Source of the DNA: Haematobia irritans
Taxonomy: Eukaryota; Arthropoda; Insecta; Diptera; Muscidae
Assembly: GCF_050003625.1 (NCBI RefSeq)
Contig: NC_134398.1
Coordinates: 79,206,003-79,270,002 of the forward strand
Reading direction: 5' to 3'
DNA length: 64,000 nucleotides
Every line of letters begins with the position of its first letter. Position 1 is the first letter of the stretch. The notes beneath the pieces were generated by a model. The model had not been told where the DNA came from and ran no database searches. It saw nothing but the letters and a program-made list of their open reading frames with translations. Of the stretch, positions 25,444 to 35,175 are shown piece after piece. Made by a program: the position numbers and the translations under genes.

Positions 25444-25708
25444 TGTTTATATGTCCAAAAGAACTCTAATTTTAAAGTTTGATACGACTTGACGACAGTA
25501 GCATTTTAGGGATGTAAAGAACTCTACATTTCAATGTCAGGCCAATAAATTAAAATACGACACAAGGCTATATAGAGACCACATCAAAACAATCTCCAGA
25601 ATATGTATTTATAAAAACAAACAATTTCAAAAAATAATTATGCTTCCAGAAGTTTAAGAAGTAAAATCCTGGTAACTATATAAGCATTTTATAAAAAATA
25701 AATTTAAA

Positions 25709-26593
25709 TATAGCATTTTCACTTCAAATGAAACCTTTTACATTTCAAATGAAACCTTTTTCAAATCAAATGAATCCTTTTTCAAATCAAATGAAACCTT
25801 TTACAAATAAAATGAAACCATTTTCATTTCAAATGAAACTTTTTTCAAATCATATGAATCTTTTGTAATATTTAAAGAAATTTTGACCCATATTTTAATT
25901 CGAATTCGTACTTTAGATCATTGATGATTGGGGTATAATTATTGTGTACAAATGGATCGTCAAGAAGGAAACAAATTGTATACTTTAAACAATATAAAAT
26001 GAAAACTTACGAACACAAAAAGAAAACATATTTACTTCCTCCCTAACGAAATGGCAAACTAATATCATATCTGATTTTCTTATATGTGTGCTTATATGAT
26101 ATGTATTTCTGTCAAATGAACAATATTTTGACTCGTAATGTCACCAAAGCCTTATTTTGTAACTTACCTTAAAAAATTTATTTAATTTCGTGCGAAAAAA
26201 TTTTCTATTGGATGAAATTTCCTCTATATTAGACAACGATTAGTGATAGTGATTTTAATTTAATCAAAAATCCTAATAAATTTATAAGTAACATTTACGT
26301 CTATTCACTTAAACAAGAGTTTATATTTAAGAAGGCGTGCATTTCTAAAATAAAACCTAGTCGTAAAATAGTTTTGGCAGTGGTGAGTGTTTTTTTATTC
26401 GATAATTTTTTTTTGGGCTAATTATAAATTCACACAGTAGAAAGAATTCATTTGATTTTAGAGTTTCATTTGATTTGAAAAAAGTTTCATTCGATTTGAA
26501 AAAGGTTTCATTAAGTTTGAAAAAGGTTTCACTTGATTTGGAAAAGGATTCATTTGATTTAAAAAAGGTTTCATTTGAAGTGAAAATGCTATA
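25709..26593. mobile_element. Foldback-like element with repeat-filled inverted arms
   Basis: The left arm (25709 to about 25865) begins TATAGCATTTTCACTTCAAA and continues as about six copies of a ~21-23 bp unit, TTTCAAATCAAATGAAACC. The right arm (about 26440-26593) is the inverted equivalent and ends TTTGAAGTGAAAATGCTATA. About 570 bp of loop lies between. Inverted arms made of tandem subrepeats are the hallmark of FB/foldback elements. The minus open frame across the right arm is only the translated subrepeat (SNETFFK). Confidence 0.75.
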
Positions 26594-26870
26594 AAAAAGA
26601 AAAATCCACATAAATCAAACTGTCGGGCTAATCAGATAGAAAGTTTAGATGTTAAAAAATGCAATGTGTCTGATATAGAAAACAAACATAAACTGCCAAA
26701 AATTTGGACGGCCGGAATTTTAAATAACCACAACAGATGACAGGAATATCTGGACAGTTACGAATATTGTTTCTATAAAAGTAAACTTGTGAAACATCGA
26801 TTTATATAGACTGGGAAATTCCTTAAAACAAATCGGATGATGGGTTTATATGTAGGTTCCGTTATGTATG

Positions 26871-27185
26871 GTGGCAGCCCGATATTTCAGGCTCACTTAC
26901 GCTATTCAGTCCATTGTGATACCACAGTGATGAACTTCTCTCTTATCACTGAGTGCTGCCCGATTCTACGTTAAGCTCAATGACAAGGGACCTCCTTTTT
27001 ATAGCCGAGTCCGACCGGCGTTCCACATTGCAGTGAAACCACTTACAGAAGCTTTGAAACATTCAGAAATATAACCAGCATTGCTGAGATGGGAAATTTG
27101 TTGGTGTTTGGTCGAAACTGGATTTGAACCCACGGCCCTGTGTATGCAAGGCGGGCATGCTAACTATTGCACCACGGTGGCTCCC
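26871..27185 (-). mobile_element. tRNA-derived SINE, nearly full length
   Basis: On the minus strand it begins GGGAGCCACCGTGGTGCAAT, then the A-box region GGTTAGCATGCCCGCCTTGC (here GTTAGCATG is ATAGTTAGCATG-like) and a B box GGTTCAAATCC. It ends with the body TGATAAGAGAGAAGTTCATC and GTGAGCCTGAAATATCGGGC. The TAACC tail seen at 32066 is not preserved. It lies inside the hAT element, so it is younger than that copy. Confidence 0.85.
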
Positions 27186-27806
27186 AAATGTAGCTACTAT
27201 ATCACAAAATTGTCCGGTATGACCCATTATCGAAGTCTGCTAAAAATTCAGAACGTTAGGTTCTACTGCTATATTGCCTTAAAATTGTACCTTTATCAAG
27301 AGTACATATAGGGTCAAAAATCGATATTTTAATATGTTAAAAATGGACAATACAATTGGTCAATTCTGCCCATATTCTAGTAAAACCTACTTTTTATATC
27401 ACCGTGAAATGTCACCCATATAAATACACTTTGAATGGCCTGAAATCCAGTACTTCGTTTTTCGTTGTTCGATTAAAACCCCTAATGGAATCTAATTTGC
27501 TGAAATATTTCTTTAGTTACAAAGATAGGAAGTGCTTTTCAAATTTTGTTTCGTCGAGAAAAATATTTACGACTCCAGCAAAATCTTCAGACTCCGACTC
27601 CACAGCCCTGATTAAAACCAAGTAAATTCGAAACAAACAAATTCGTTAATACAATGAAAATTTTCGATATTATAACGAATTTTGTGTTAATCAACGTAAT
27701 GTTTCGTACCATTAACAAATGTTTTCATTGTATTAATGAAAATGTTTCGTTATATCAATGAAAATTTCTCGTTGGCTCAATTTTAATGAAATTTTCTTGG
27801 TGTGTA

Positions 27807-28295
27807 AATATGTACAATATTGTTTGACTACCTTTTGTCATTTTTGCATCGGCGTAAACCACAAACATTCTCACCGAAAAGTAAATACCCACTACCATAA
27901 ATCAAAAATTTTACATGAAAATATAAAGATTTCAGGAATTTTGATGACTCTCCTAAACAGATCGATGCAACTACACTGGTAGAAAAAGTATCATTAATAC
28001 GTTGAATCCCTACGTCGCATTAACGAAATTTTGCATTAACAGTCAGCGTTGTATGAATGAAAATTATTCATTGTATGGATGAAAGGCTGACGTTGTATCA
28101 ATGAAAACGAACGTTAATTAACCTAACGAATTATTGCATTTAAGTTTAGTCATTAGTATGCATTATTTTTTTGTTAAGATCTTTGAATTAATTTTTATTT
28201 AAAAGGGTTTTAATACTGAGTTAACTCATTAACCAATTTTTATATAATACATTTTTATATAATACATGCAGTAGGAAATAATATTTATTGATACA
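27807..28295. other. Non-coding; possible M3-like inverted repeats
   Basis: No gene. At 27976-28150, TTAATGAAA/ATTGTATGGATGAAA motifs resemble M3, and GTCAGCGTTGTATGAATGAA and GGCTGACGTTGTATCAATGA form near-repeats, but I cannot fix ends. Confidence 0.35.
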
Positions 28296-28299
28296 TTAA

Positions 28300-28580
28300 C
28301 CCTGGAAAGTCATCCTTATTTTTTGTACACTAACGTCATCCTTCGTCATTTTGACTACGGCATATTTCAAGACGCTATAATTTGCATTGTGAGCAAAAAT
28401 GAGAACCAAATTTGAGAATATTTTCTTATTCAATATGTTTTTAATTAGTATACAACAAAAATTCATAAAATAGTTTAATTAGTATAGCTTAATTTTTCCA
28501 TTTCCCAATCGACTAAAATACATTTTAGATCGAAATTGAAATTATGCGTCGTCATTTTGACGAAGGATGACTGTCCAGGG
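28300..28580. mobile_element. piggyBac-type MITE with TTAA duplication
   Basis: The ends are CCCTGGAAAGTCATCCTT and, inverted, CCCTGGACAGTCATCCTT (17 of 18 identical). TTAA lies on both sides (28296-28299, 28581-28584), the exact target preference of piggyBac elements. A second GTCATCCTTCGTCA motif lies just inside each end. At 281 bp it must be moved by a transposase encoded elsewhere. Confidence 0.92.
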
Positions 28581-28584
28581 TTAA

Positions 28585-29524
28585 ACAATTTAATAAAACT
28601 TTAGTCAGAATTGGGCAATTTTCGTTTTAATTTTGTCAAATGTTGATCATGTATTTGGACGACTTATCATATATTGTGACTTTTACTTAAGAAAAACGCA
28701 TCTTATTTCTACACACGTTTTAATTCTTTGCCCGTTCACAATTTTATAAATAAAACGCTTACATTTTCTAAAAATTGCCGTATTGCCATGTCGATTTATC
28801 GCACATTTTTCGGCGTTCTTCATCTAAATGTCCACTAGATAGGGTCACTGCCTAAAGGAAAAAAAAAAGTTGATGCGGTCACCCCCAGTTTTGTAGCATA
28901 TTCGAAGACAATTTCAGAACACCAACACTTTTTTTTCGTGCACCCTACGACCCCCCGAAATACAATTTATTGTGCTGTGTCGTCATTTGAAGTCCGATCG
29001 AAAGAAACGCATATCGTTTTTCGTGGTTGATCAGGGGCTATATTTCGTGCATTGGTCATTTTTGACTCCGACGTCAAATTTTTAATTTTTTTATTTCGCT
29101 TCGTATACCCCTATGATGCCCATTTCTGATAACCATTATAAAAATATGGACAGACTTAAAAAATCATGTAGCGAAAGTGATTGATAGAATTTTAGAACAG
29201 TAGGCTCTCAAATTGTTCTAGTAAAACACATGCACTTTGCATAACGCAGAAAATGCCGTAGTGCAAACAACGAGTATGTATACAAAGGTACCGTTAGAAA
29301 TTTACAAATAACAGGTATTGTGTTCTAAATGCCTTATAAATTAATTTCGTAAATGTGAATAACGATGTGCATGTGGTTTCGATCGGACATCATGACAACA
29401 CAGCAAAAACTATTTGGTGGTGTGTACGGTGACCTATTGACTTTTTAAAATCTCTGTAACTTTTTTGTTTATGAATATAAGTAAATACTTCAAAAGCAAA
29501 AGTTTCGTATTTTGTTAAGATCTT
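28585..29524. other. Non-coding; flank of a palindromic repeat
   Basis: No gene. CTGATAACCATTATAAA near 29127 is the inverse of TTTATAATGGTTATCAG near 29525, so an arm of a roughly 420 bp inverted structure lies here. GGGTCACTG and GGTCACCCCC near 28852 and 28882 face a GGTGACC near 29430. Confidence 0.4.
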
Positions 29525-30245
29525 TATAATGGTTATCAGTGCTCTATCCGATGGTAAAAACGGATACAGCTAAATGTGTTTAGGAGTCTCAATATAGCAT
29601 TGCGTCCACATTTTTCCAAGCCATATATTGAGACTCCCAAACACATTTAGCTATATCCGTTTTTACCATCGGATAGAGCACTAAAAGATCTATCTTTCAC
29701 ATATAAATCTGGAACCCCATCTTTTTCCATTTGGCCACAGTGGTCACTTTTCTCTTGAGGTGAAGTGCGTCCACTTTTTTCCAAGCCATATATTGAGACT
29801 CCCAAACACATTTAGCTGTATCCGTTTTCACCATCGGATAGAGCACTAAAAGATCTATCTTTCACATATAAATCTGGAACCCCATCTTTTTCCATTTGGC
29901 CACAGTGGTCACTTTTCTCTTGAGGTGAAGTGCGTCCACTTTTTTCCAAACCATATATTGAGACTCCCAAACACATTTCGCAATATACGTTTTTACCATC
30001 GGATAGAGCACTAAAAGATCTATCTTCACATATAAATCTGGAACCCCATCTTTTTCCATTTGGCCACAGTGGTCATTTTTCTCTTGAGGTGAAGTGCGTC
30101 CACTTTTTTCCAAGCCATATATTGAGACTCCCACACATTTCGCAATATCCGTTATTACCATCCGATAGAGCACTAAAAGATCTATCTTTCACATATAAAT
30201 CTGGAACCCCATCTTTTTCTATTTGGCCACAGTGGTCACTTGTCT
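29525..30245. repeat. Tandem repeat, ~165 bp unit, about four copies
   Basis: The landmark GCGTCCAC recurs at 29602, 29767, 29932 and 30096 (spacings 165, 165, 164). Each unit holds CAAGCCATATATTGAGACTC, the CCATCGGATAGAGCACTAAA segment and CCATTTGGCCACAGTGGTCA. Immediately left, 29545-29590 carries the first part of the unit in inverted orientation, making a hairpin with 29625-29680. Because 165 is a multiple of three, long frames run through on both strands, but they are repeat translations, not genes. Confidence 0.9.
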
Positions 30246-31427
30246 CTCTGTTTCGTATATGCAACATTACTCCTATTCGGAAGATTTCTAGCAAAAGGTT
30301 TTAATTCCAATCGAAAGCTATCGTTTCAGTTTATCTTTGGTTAAAATTTGCCATTTCTATCTCTTCCCATTTGGCCAATTTATGCCAATTTCTACGAAGG
30401 TTTATATCGCAAAAAAAAATTATTCGTATATAACCCATTTTTTCACATATAGGTGGCGCTGAAACGAATTTTCATATACGGAATTATTTTCCCTTACATC
30501 CAAATATCTATGTTTATTATTCACAATGAAATTGTAATGAGACTGTGAACTCTTTAGCAAAAAGTAAATATTGTAAAATGCACATACATACATATAACTA
30601 TTTGCTATTGATTTTCCAACTTTTATTACAATTTTCAAATAACGGTACAACGAATTGGGATCTAGTGACGAAACCTGCAATGATGGTCATAGAGTAGAGG
30701 TTGATAAACAACATTAAAAGGTAAAAACTGAAGTACCATTAGTTTCGCCCGACAGAAAAGAGAAACTACTTCTGCACGTATATTTATTTTACAGAACCGT
30801 TTTCTGCAAAAGGAGACGTCAGACGACCAAATTAAGGTTTGAACACCAGACAATTTTTCAGTTGAACCATAAGTCAAGAAAAGGTATAAACGTCTTATGT
30901 GAATTCACAGCGCTGTGGTTTGTCTGCACCCCGTAGATGACACTTTTTCGTCTGCAAATGAGTGATTTGTTAATTTGGCTTTATTTTGTTTTCTTGCCTT
31001 TGTTCTCTTGTTCTCTCACCAAATAGAATACACTCGCGATAACGTGAACTAATTAAAACCAAGAGAGTTAACGTTAGCGAACTTCAGAGAATTTAAGAAC
31101 AAAACATAGCGATATTCGATAGTTTTACACGTTCTAGCGTGATAGTCTTTTTTATAAGTAATATTAAAAACTTAATTTAATTTCATGAAAAAATTAAAAA
31201 AAAAAGAGATCGGAAAAATGTCAGTGGGTATGGAATTATAACGCAATTTTAATTAATAAATAAAATTCATTAAAAAAGCCAAACTAGATCACTAACAAAT
31301 CCCGTAGGTGTATTTGAAATTGTACTTGGCGTTGTGAATTTGCCTTTAACGTCAAAATTAATATTTTTCAGCGTTACGGAGTAGTTAGTGTAGGAAAAAG
31401 CTTGTTCACGTTACCGTGAGTGCACTT
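30246..31427. other. Non-coding sequence
   Basis: I see no gene. Nothing here matched a repeat elsewhere in the window. Confidence 0.4.
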
Positions 31428-32720
31428 AGCCTATCAATGAAAGAGAATAATTAGCTTTTCAAAAATATTTTTATTTTTCAATATAATCTCCTGGAACTTC
31501 AATGCACTTAGTCCAATGCTTTCTAGCAATTCTATCCCTTGATTAAAATAGTTTTCCTCAAGGTCTTCAAAATAGTGGTTTACAACTGTAATTCGATCTT
31601 CATTTGAGGTAAAACGCTTGCCAGCAAGGAATTTTTTTAGATTTGGGAACAAGTAAAAGTCACTGGGGGCTAAATCAGGAGAATAAGGTGGGTGGTCAAG
31701 CAACTCGTACTTTAATTCGTTGATTTTAGCCATTGTTAAAACACTCTTGTGCGCTGGTGCGTTGTCTTGATGAAAAATTATTTTTTTGTGTTGTAAGCCA
31801 GAACGTTTTTCTCGAATTTGTACATTTAATTGATCCAAAAGGTTGTAATAGTACTCTGAATTTATTGTTTTACCCTTTTGCAGATAGTCAGTCAATAAAA
31901 TACATTTGAAGTCCCAAAAACCGTTGCCATAACCTTACCAGCCGATTGAATTGTTTGTGCCTTCTTTGGGGCACTTCCTCCAGCTTCAGTTCATTGTTTG
32001 GATTGTTCTTTTGTCTCTGGAGTGGATGGATCCATGCCTCATCAACAGTTATGAAACGACGCTTAGGTTAGGTTAGGTTATGTGGCAGCCCGATGTATCA
32101 GGCTCACTTAGACTATTCAGTCCATTGTGATACCACAGTGGTGAACTTCTCTCTTATCACTGAGTTCTGCCCGATTCCATGTTAAGCTCAATGACAAGGG
32201 ACCTCCTTTTTATAGCCGAGTCCGAACGGCGTTCCACATTGCAATGAAACCACTTAGAGAAGCTTTGAAACCCTGAGAAATGTCACCAGCATTACTGAGG
32301 TGGGATAATCCACCGCTGAAAAACTTTTTGGTGTTCGGTCGTAGCAGGAATCGAACCCACGACCTTGTGTATGCAAGGCGGGCATGCTAACCATTGCACC
32401 ACGACGCTTAAAATCCATTTTATTTCGCTTAAAACGATCCAAACAAGCTTGAGAAATGTTCATTCTTATGCGTTTTTGATCGACTGTTAACAAATGCGGA
32501 ACCCATCTTGCAGAAAGCTGTTTCGTTTGTAGTTCTTCATGCAAAATTAAATGGACTCGATCATTTGAGATGCCCATGATATTAGCAATTTCACGCACAT
32601 TTATTCGTCGATCAGTTAATACCATATCATGCACTTTGGCATCAATTTCTGTTTCCAAAACACTTCTGTTTATACCACGCTTTTGTGCTAGGCTAAGAAG
32701 TTTCCGAACTGCCCTCGTAT
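31428..32720 (-). pseudogene. mariner transposase (DD34D), interrupted by a SINE
   Basis: Two minus-strand frames, about 32693-32405 and 32065-31434, form one mariner transposase when the SINE is removed. The first has a helix-turn-helix (INVREIANIMGISNDRVHLIL) and WVPHLLT. The second begins at FITVDEAW, then HQDNAPAH and YSPDLAPSDFYLFPNLK; 34 residues separate the second and third catalytic Asp, so all three are present. The usual N-terminal HTH (about 80 residues) is missing: the coding sequence starts almost directly after a terminus-like CGAGGGCAGTTCGGAAAC at about 32724-32693. One in-frame stop lies near 31890. At the 3' end only AGGCTAAG of the inverted terminus survives. The copy is inactive. 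Confidence 0.88.
32066..32400 (-). mobile_element. tRNA-derived SINE with TAACC tail, inserted in mariner
   Basis: A perfect 10 bp target duplication ACGACGCTTA lies at 32056-32065 and 32401-32410. On the minus strand the head GGTGCAATGGTTAGCATGCC and B box GGTTCGATTCC are tRNA-like. The body follows, and the 3' end is CTGCCACATAACCTAACCTA with TAACC repeats. The length is 335 bp. The 3' region matches the end of the LINE at 45291, which suggests the source of its enzymes. The start lacks about 10 bp of the longest head seen at 27185. Confidence 0.93.
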
Positions 32721-33093
32721 TGTAAAAGCATATAAAATTCTATACATCCACACCTTTTTTGTAATGCAAATTGACTCACTCACTTGACTGCGCAATTGAG
32801 TGGAATGACTGCGCACTGCAAATAAACAAAATCGTGGTGAATTGTCAAGAGACGTCTATAGTCTGGTAAAGATCTGCTTAATATAAGAGTAGTCTATGAT
32901 GATGAATGTCATATTTCACGATGTACAAACTTCTAAATAAATTTATGTTGGCATCCAGTGACATTATTTTTAGGTAAATGTAAGGTCCCAAACATGCTAT
33001 ACTAGTTTATGAACGTTATATGCTTAAACGTAACTATAATATGCTAAAAATTTTAGTTTAAAACATATAACTTTTACACCGAAATATATCTAA

Positions 33094-33776
33094 ACAAGTA
33101 AGCAAAGTCTAAAGTCGGGCGGGGCCGACTATATTATACCCTTCACCCCTATGTAGGACAAAATTTGTGTTACCATCTCAACTCGGGCGAAATATAAATA
33201 TGCGAGCTATATCTAAATCTGAACCGATTTGACACACTTAACGATACTATTAAACGTATCCCTTGTGCAAAATTTGAAGCAAATCACGGCAAAACTCTGG
33301 CTTTTGTGGCCATATAAGTTCAAATCGGACGAAAGATATATATTGGAGCTATATCTAAATTTGAACCGATTTCAATCAAATTTACCAAGCATTGGTAGAA
33401 TGTCAATTCTACCCTCTGTGCAAAATTTCACGAAAATCGGTAGTAAACTTTGGCCTCTGTGGTCATATGAGTCTAAATCGGACGAAAGATATATATGGGA
33501 GCTATATCTAAATCTGTACCGATTTGGTTGATATTTTGCAAGATTTTCGAAATTCATAAGATATTTGGATGTACGGTATTTCAAGAAAATCGGTTAATAC
33601 ACACGCTAACTATGACCAAATCGGAGATAAATATATATGGCAGCTATATCTAAATCTGAACCGATTTTTTCCAAAACCAATAGCGATTGTCTCTGTCCCA
33701 AGAAACGGCTCTATGCCAAATTTGAGTAAGATCAGACTTAAATTGCGAGCTGTACTTTGTGCACAAAATTACATAT

Positions 33777-33807
<31 letters not shown>

Positions 33808-33947
33808 GACATCGCTAAATCGACTCAGAATTTAATTCTAAGCCGATCGGTATACTAAAAGATGGGTCTATGACCACTATTTCTTGGCGTTACATCCAAA
33901 TGCACAAACTTATTATACCCTGTACCACAGTAGTGGTGAAGGGTATA
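33094..33947 (-). mobile_element. HINE-A (DINE-1/Helentron-type) element, near complete
   Basis: On the minus strand it starts TATACCCTTCACCACTACTG, followed by its near-inverse GGTACAGGGTATAATAAG. A GTCT/GTCC microsatellite corresponds to 33779-33811. Then come four degenerate ~142-153 bp subrepeats marked by GAGCTATATCTAAATCTG (33204, 33346, 33499, 33641). The 3' part has the inverse GGTGAAGGGTATAATA, a hairpin GTCGGCCCCGCCCGAC and the terminal ACTTTGCTTACTTGTTT. This terminal architecture is that of Helentron-associated elements such as Drosophila INE-1. No Rep/Hel protein is encoded. Confidence 0.85.
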
Positions 33948-34105
33948 AAAACGGTCTTATTCATCCGTGTAGGATCAAAGGCGTATTACAATAAATTTGC
34001 AACTATGTTACTGTCATAACAACTTCTAATAATGAAATGGGATCAGTTAGTGTGAGGGAAAATTCGATACATGATAGTAAATGGTGAAATGTACTCAGCC
34101 CAGAC

Positions 34106-34649
34106 TAGGGATGCCAGATTTTCAAGAGGCAAAAAGAGCACATTCAGTTTATAAAAAGAGCACATACGAAAAAAAATAGAGCACACTTTTTCAAATAAAA
34201 TAAAAACATTTAATGTTCATAACATACACATAAAATACACATTTCAACTCAAGCTAATTTTCTTACAATACTTTGTAAGTCATTTGTTTGGTGTTTTTGT
34301 GAAAAATGTTATTGAAAGAAGTTTGTTTGCATTCAGAACAGAGTACAAAGTGAAGAAGCAACATCGGCGTGCTCTTCTTCAACTCTTATTTATAAAGTAA
34401 AAAACTATTTAATTGGAAAATAACGGCATAGGAAAATCTCGTAGTGTGACACGTATGTTCAGTTTACTTTTACCATTTATTGAATCGCGTTGAAGTAATA
34501 TTTGTTGTGATGCATACGAAGAGCACAAAAAGAGTACTTAACTAAAAATAGAGCACTTTTGCGTGCTCTTTTGGCCTATTTTGTTTTAAGAGCACATTTT
34601 GAAAAAAAGAGCACATGTGCTCTTTAAAAGAGCACGTCTGGCATCCCTA
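34106..34649. mobile_element. hAT-type MITE (TAGGGATGCCAGA ends)
   Basis: Perfect inverted ends TAGGGATGCCAGA / TCTGGCATCCCTA carry 8 bp target duplications GCCCAGAC (34098-34105) and GCTCAGAC (34650-34657), with one mismatch. The ends are followed by repeated AAAGAGCACA motifs on both sides. The 544 bp hold no coding sequence. Confidence 0.9.
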
Positions 34650-34689
34650 GCTCAGACTGCCACATTTGATTTCGAACCACTTTTATATT

Positions 34690-34739
34690 TCATTTACGCT
34701 ATGCTTTTATCAATGAGTGCTGCCCTATTCTATGCTTTA
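34690..34739 (-). mobile_element. SINE, 3' part, separated from its head by a mariner
   Basis: CAATGAGTGCTGCCCTATTC and TATG match the SINE body at 26947-26970 and 32158-32180. The body then stops at a TA. It continues after 36701 with TAGCTCAATGACAAGGAAC. The part left of about 34690 is too degraded to assign. Confidence 0.7.
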
Positions 34740-34850
34740 AAAGGTTATTTTTTAGTTTTTTTCTTTTTGGCAACGTTGATTTAAACAGTTGATAAACGTT
34801 TCGTGTTTTGTTTCACTGTCAAACATCTTCAATTTGGTCTATAATTTAAC

Positions 34851-35170
34851 CATGAATCGTTTTACAAACGAACAACGCTTGGAAATTATTGAATTTTACT
34901 ATAAAAATGCGTGCTCTGTTAAGAAAGATCATCGCGATCATGCTCTGTTTTGGCTCAACGGATACGTAACTAAGCAGAATCTGTGATTTTGGAAAGAACA
35001 TCAGCTAGTAGCATTGCCAAAAGCTACCAATGCCTCCCGAAAAGTTATCGTTTGGTGTGGTTAATTGGCTAGTGGCATAATTGAACCGTAATTCATTAAA
35101 GATTATGCGAATCGTAACGTAACAGTGAACGGTGAGTGCTTCCACACAACATTGAGAGGAAAGTTCAGTG
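34851..35170 (+). pseudogene. Mariner-type transposase remnant (element A, N-terminal and middle parts)
   Basis: It starts MNRFTNEQRLEIIEFYYKN, a typical first HTH of IS630/Tc1/mariner transposases, then jumps to LNGYVTKQN, with K.TNASRKVIVWCG, GIIEP.F and ANRNVTVNGE, which lie around the middle of the catalytic domain in rosa-type proteins. Stops and a large deletion between HTH and catalytic domain make it non-functional. The C-terminal remnant with VNWLPRSSDLTPLD lies at about 36366-36610. Confidence 0.75.
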
Positions 35171-35175
35171 TACAT

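Larger units (their letters stand above)
24711..27610. mobile_element. hAT element (CAGGG...GAGTCGGAGTC family), copy 1
   Basis: The right terminus read inward is CAGGGCTGTGGAGTCGGAGT; the left is a decayed CAGGGAAACCGACCCCGACT. A perfect 8 bp target duplication ATTAAAAC lies at 24703-24710 and 27611-27618. GCTGGAGTCG motifs lie near both ends. The 2900 bp contain a TCCCAGC-type MITE, a foldback element and a SINE, and no transposase frame that I can recognise. Same family as 47671-50784. Confidence 0.85.
24661..27806 (+). mobile_element. M3 MITE split by a hAT element
   Basis: The left part starts TACACTGATAAAAAATGC and the right part ends TTTTCTTGGTGTGTA. Inside, TTAATGAAATGT/ACAAATGTTTTCATTGTATT sequences repeat. 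The two parts join when 24711-27618 is removed. TA lies at both ends. Related sequence may occur around 5265-5420 and 27980-28150. Confidence 0.55.

Noticed and set aside
26357..26611. Repetitive peptide SNETFFK.
   Set aside because: It is the translated ~22 bp arm unit of the foldback element.
29862..30304. Frames of 103 and 124 codons on opposite strands.
   Set aside because: Both run through the 165 bp tandem array, whose length is a multiple of three.
33779..33811. GACGGACG tract as a CRISPR-like or independent microsatellite array.
   Set aside because: It is the standard GTCC/GTCT tract of HINE elements and recurs at the same relative place in each copy.
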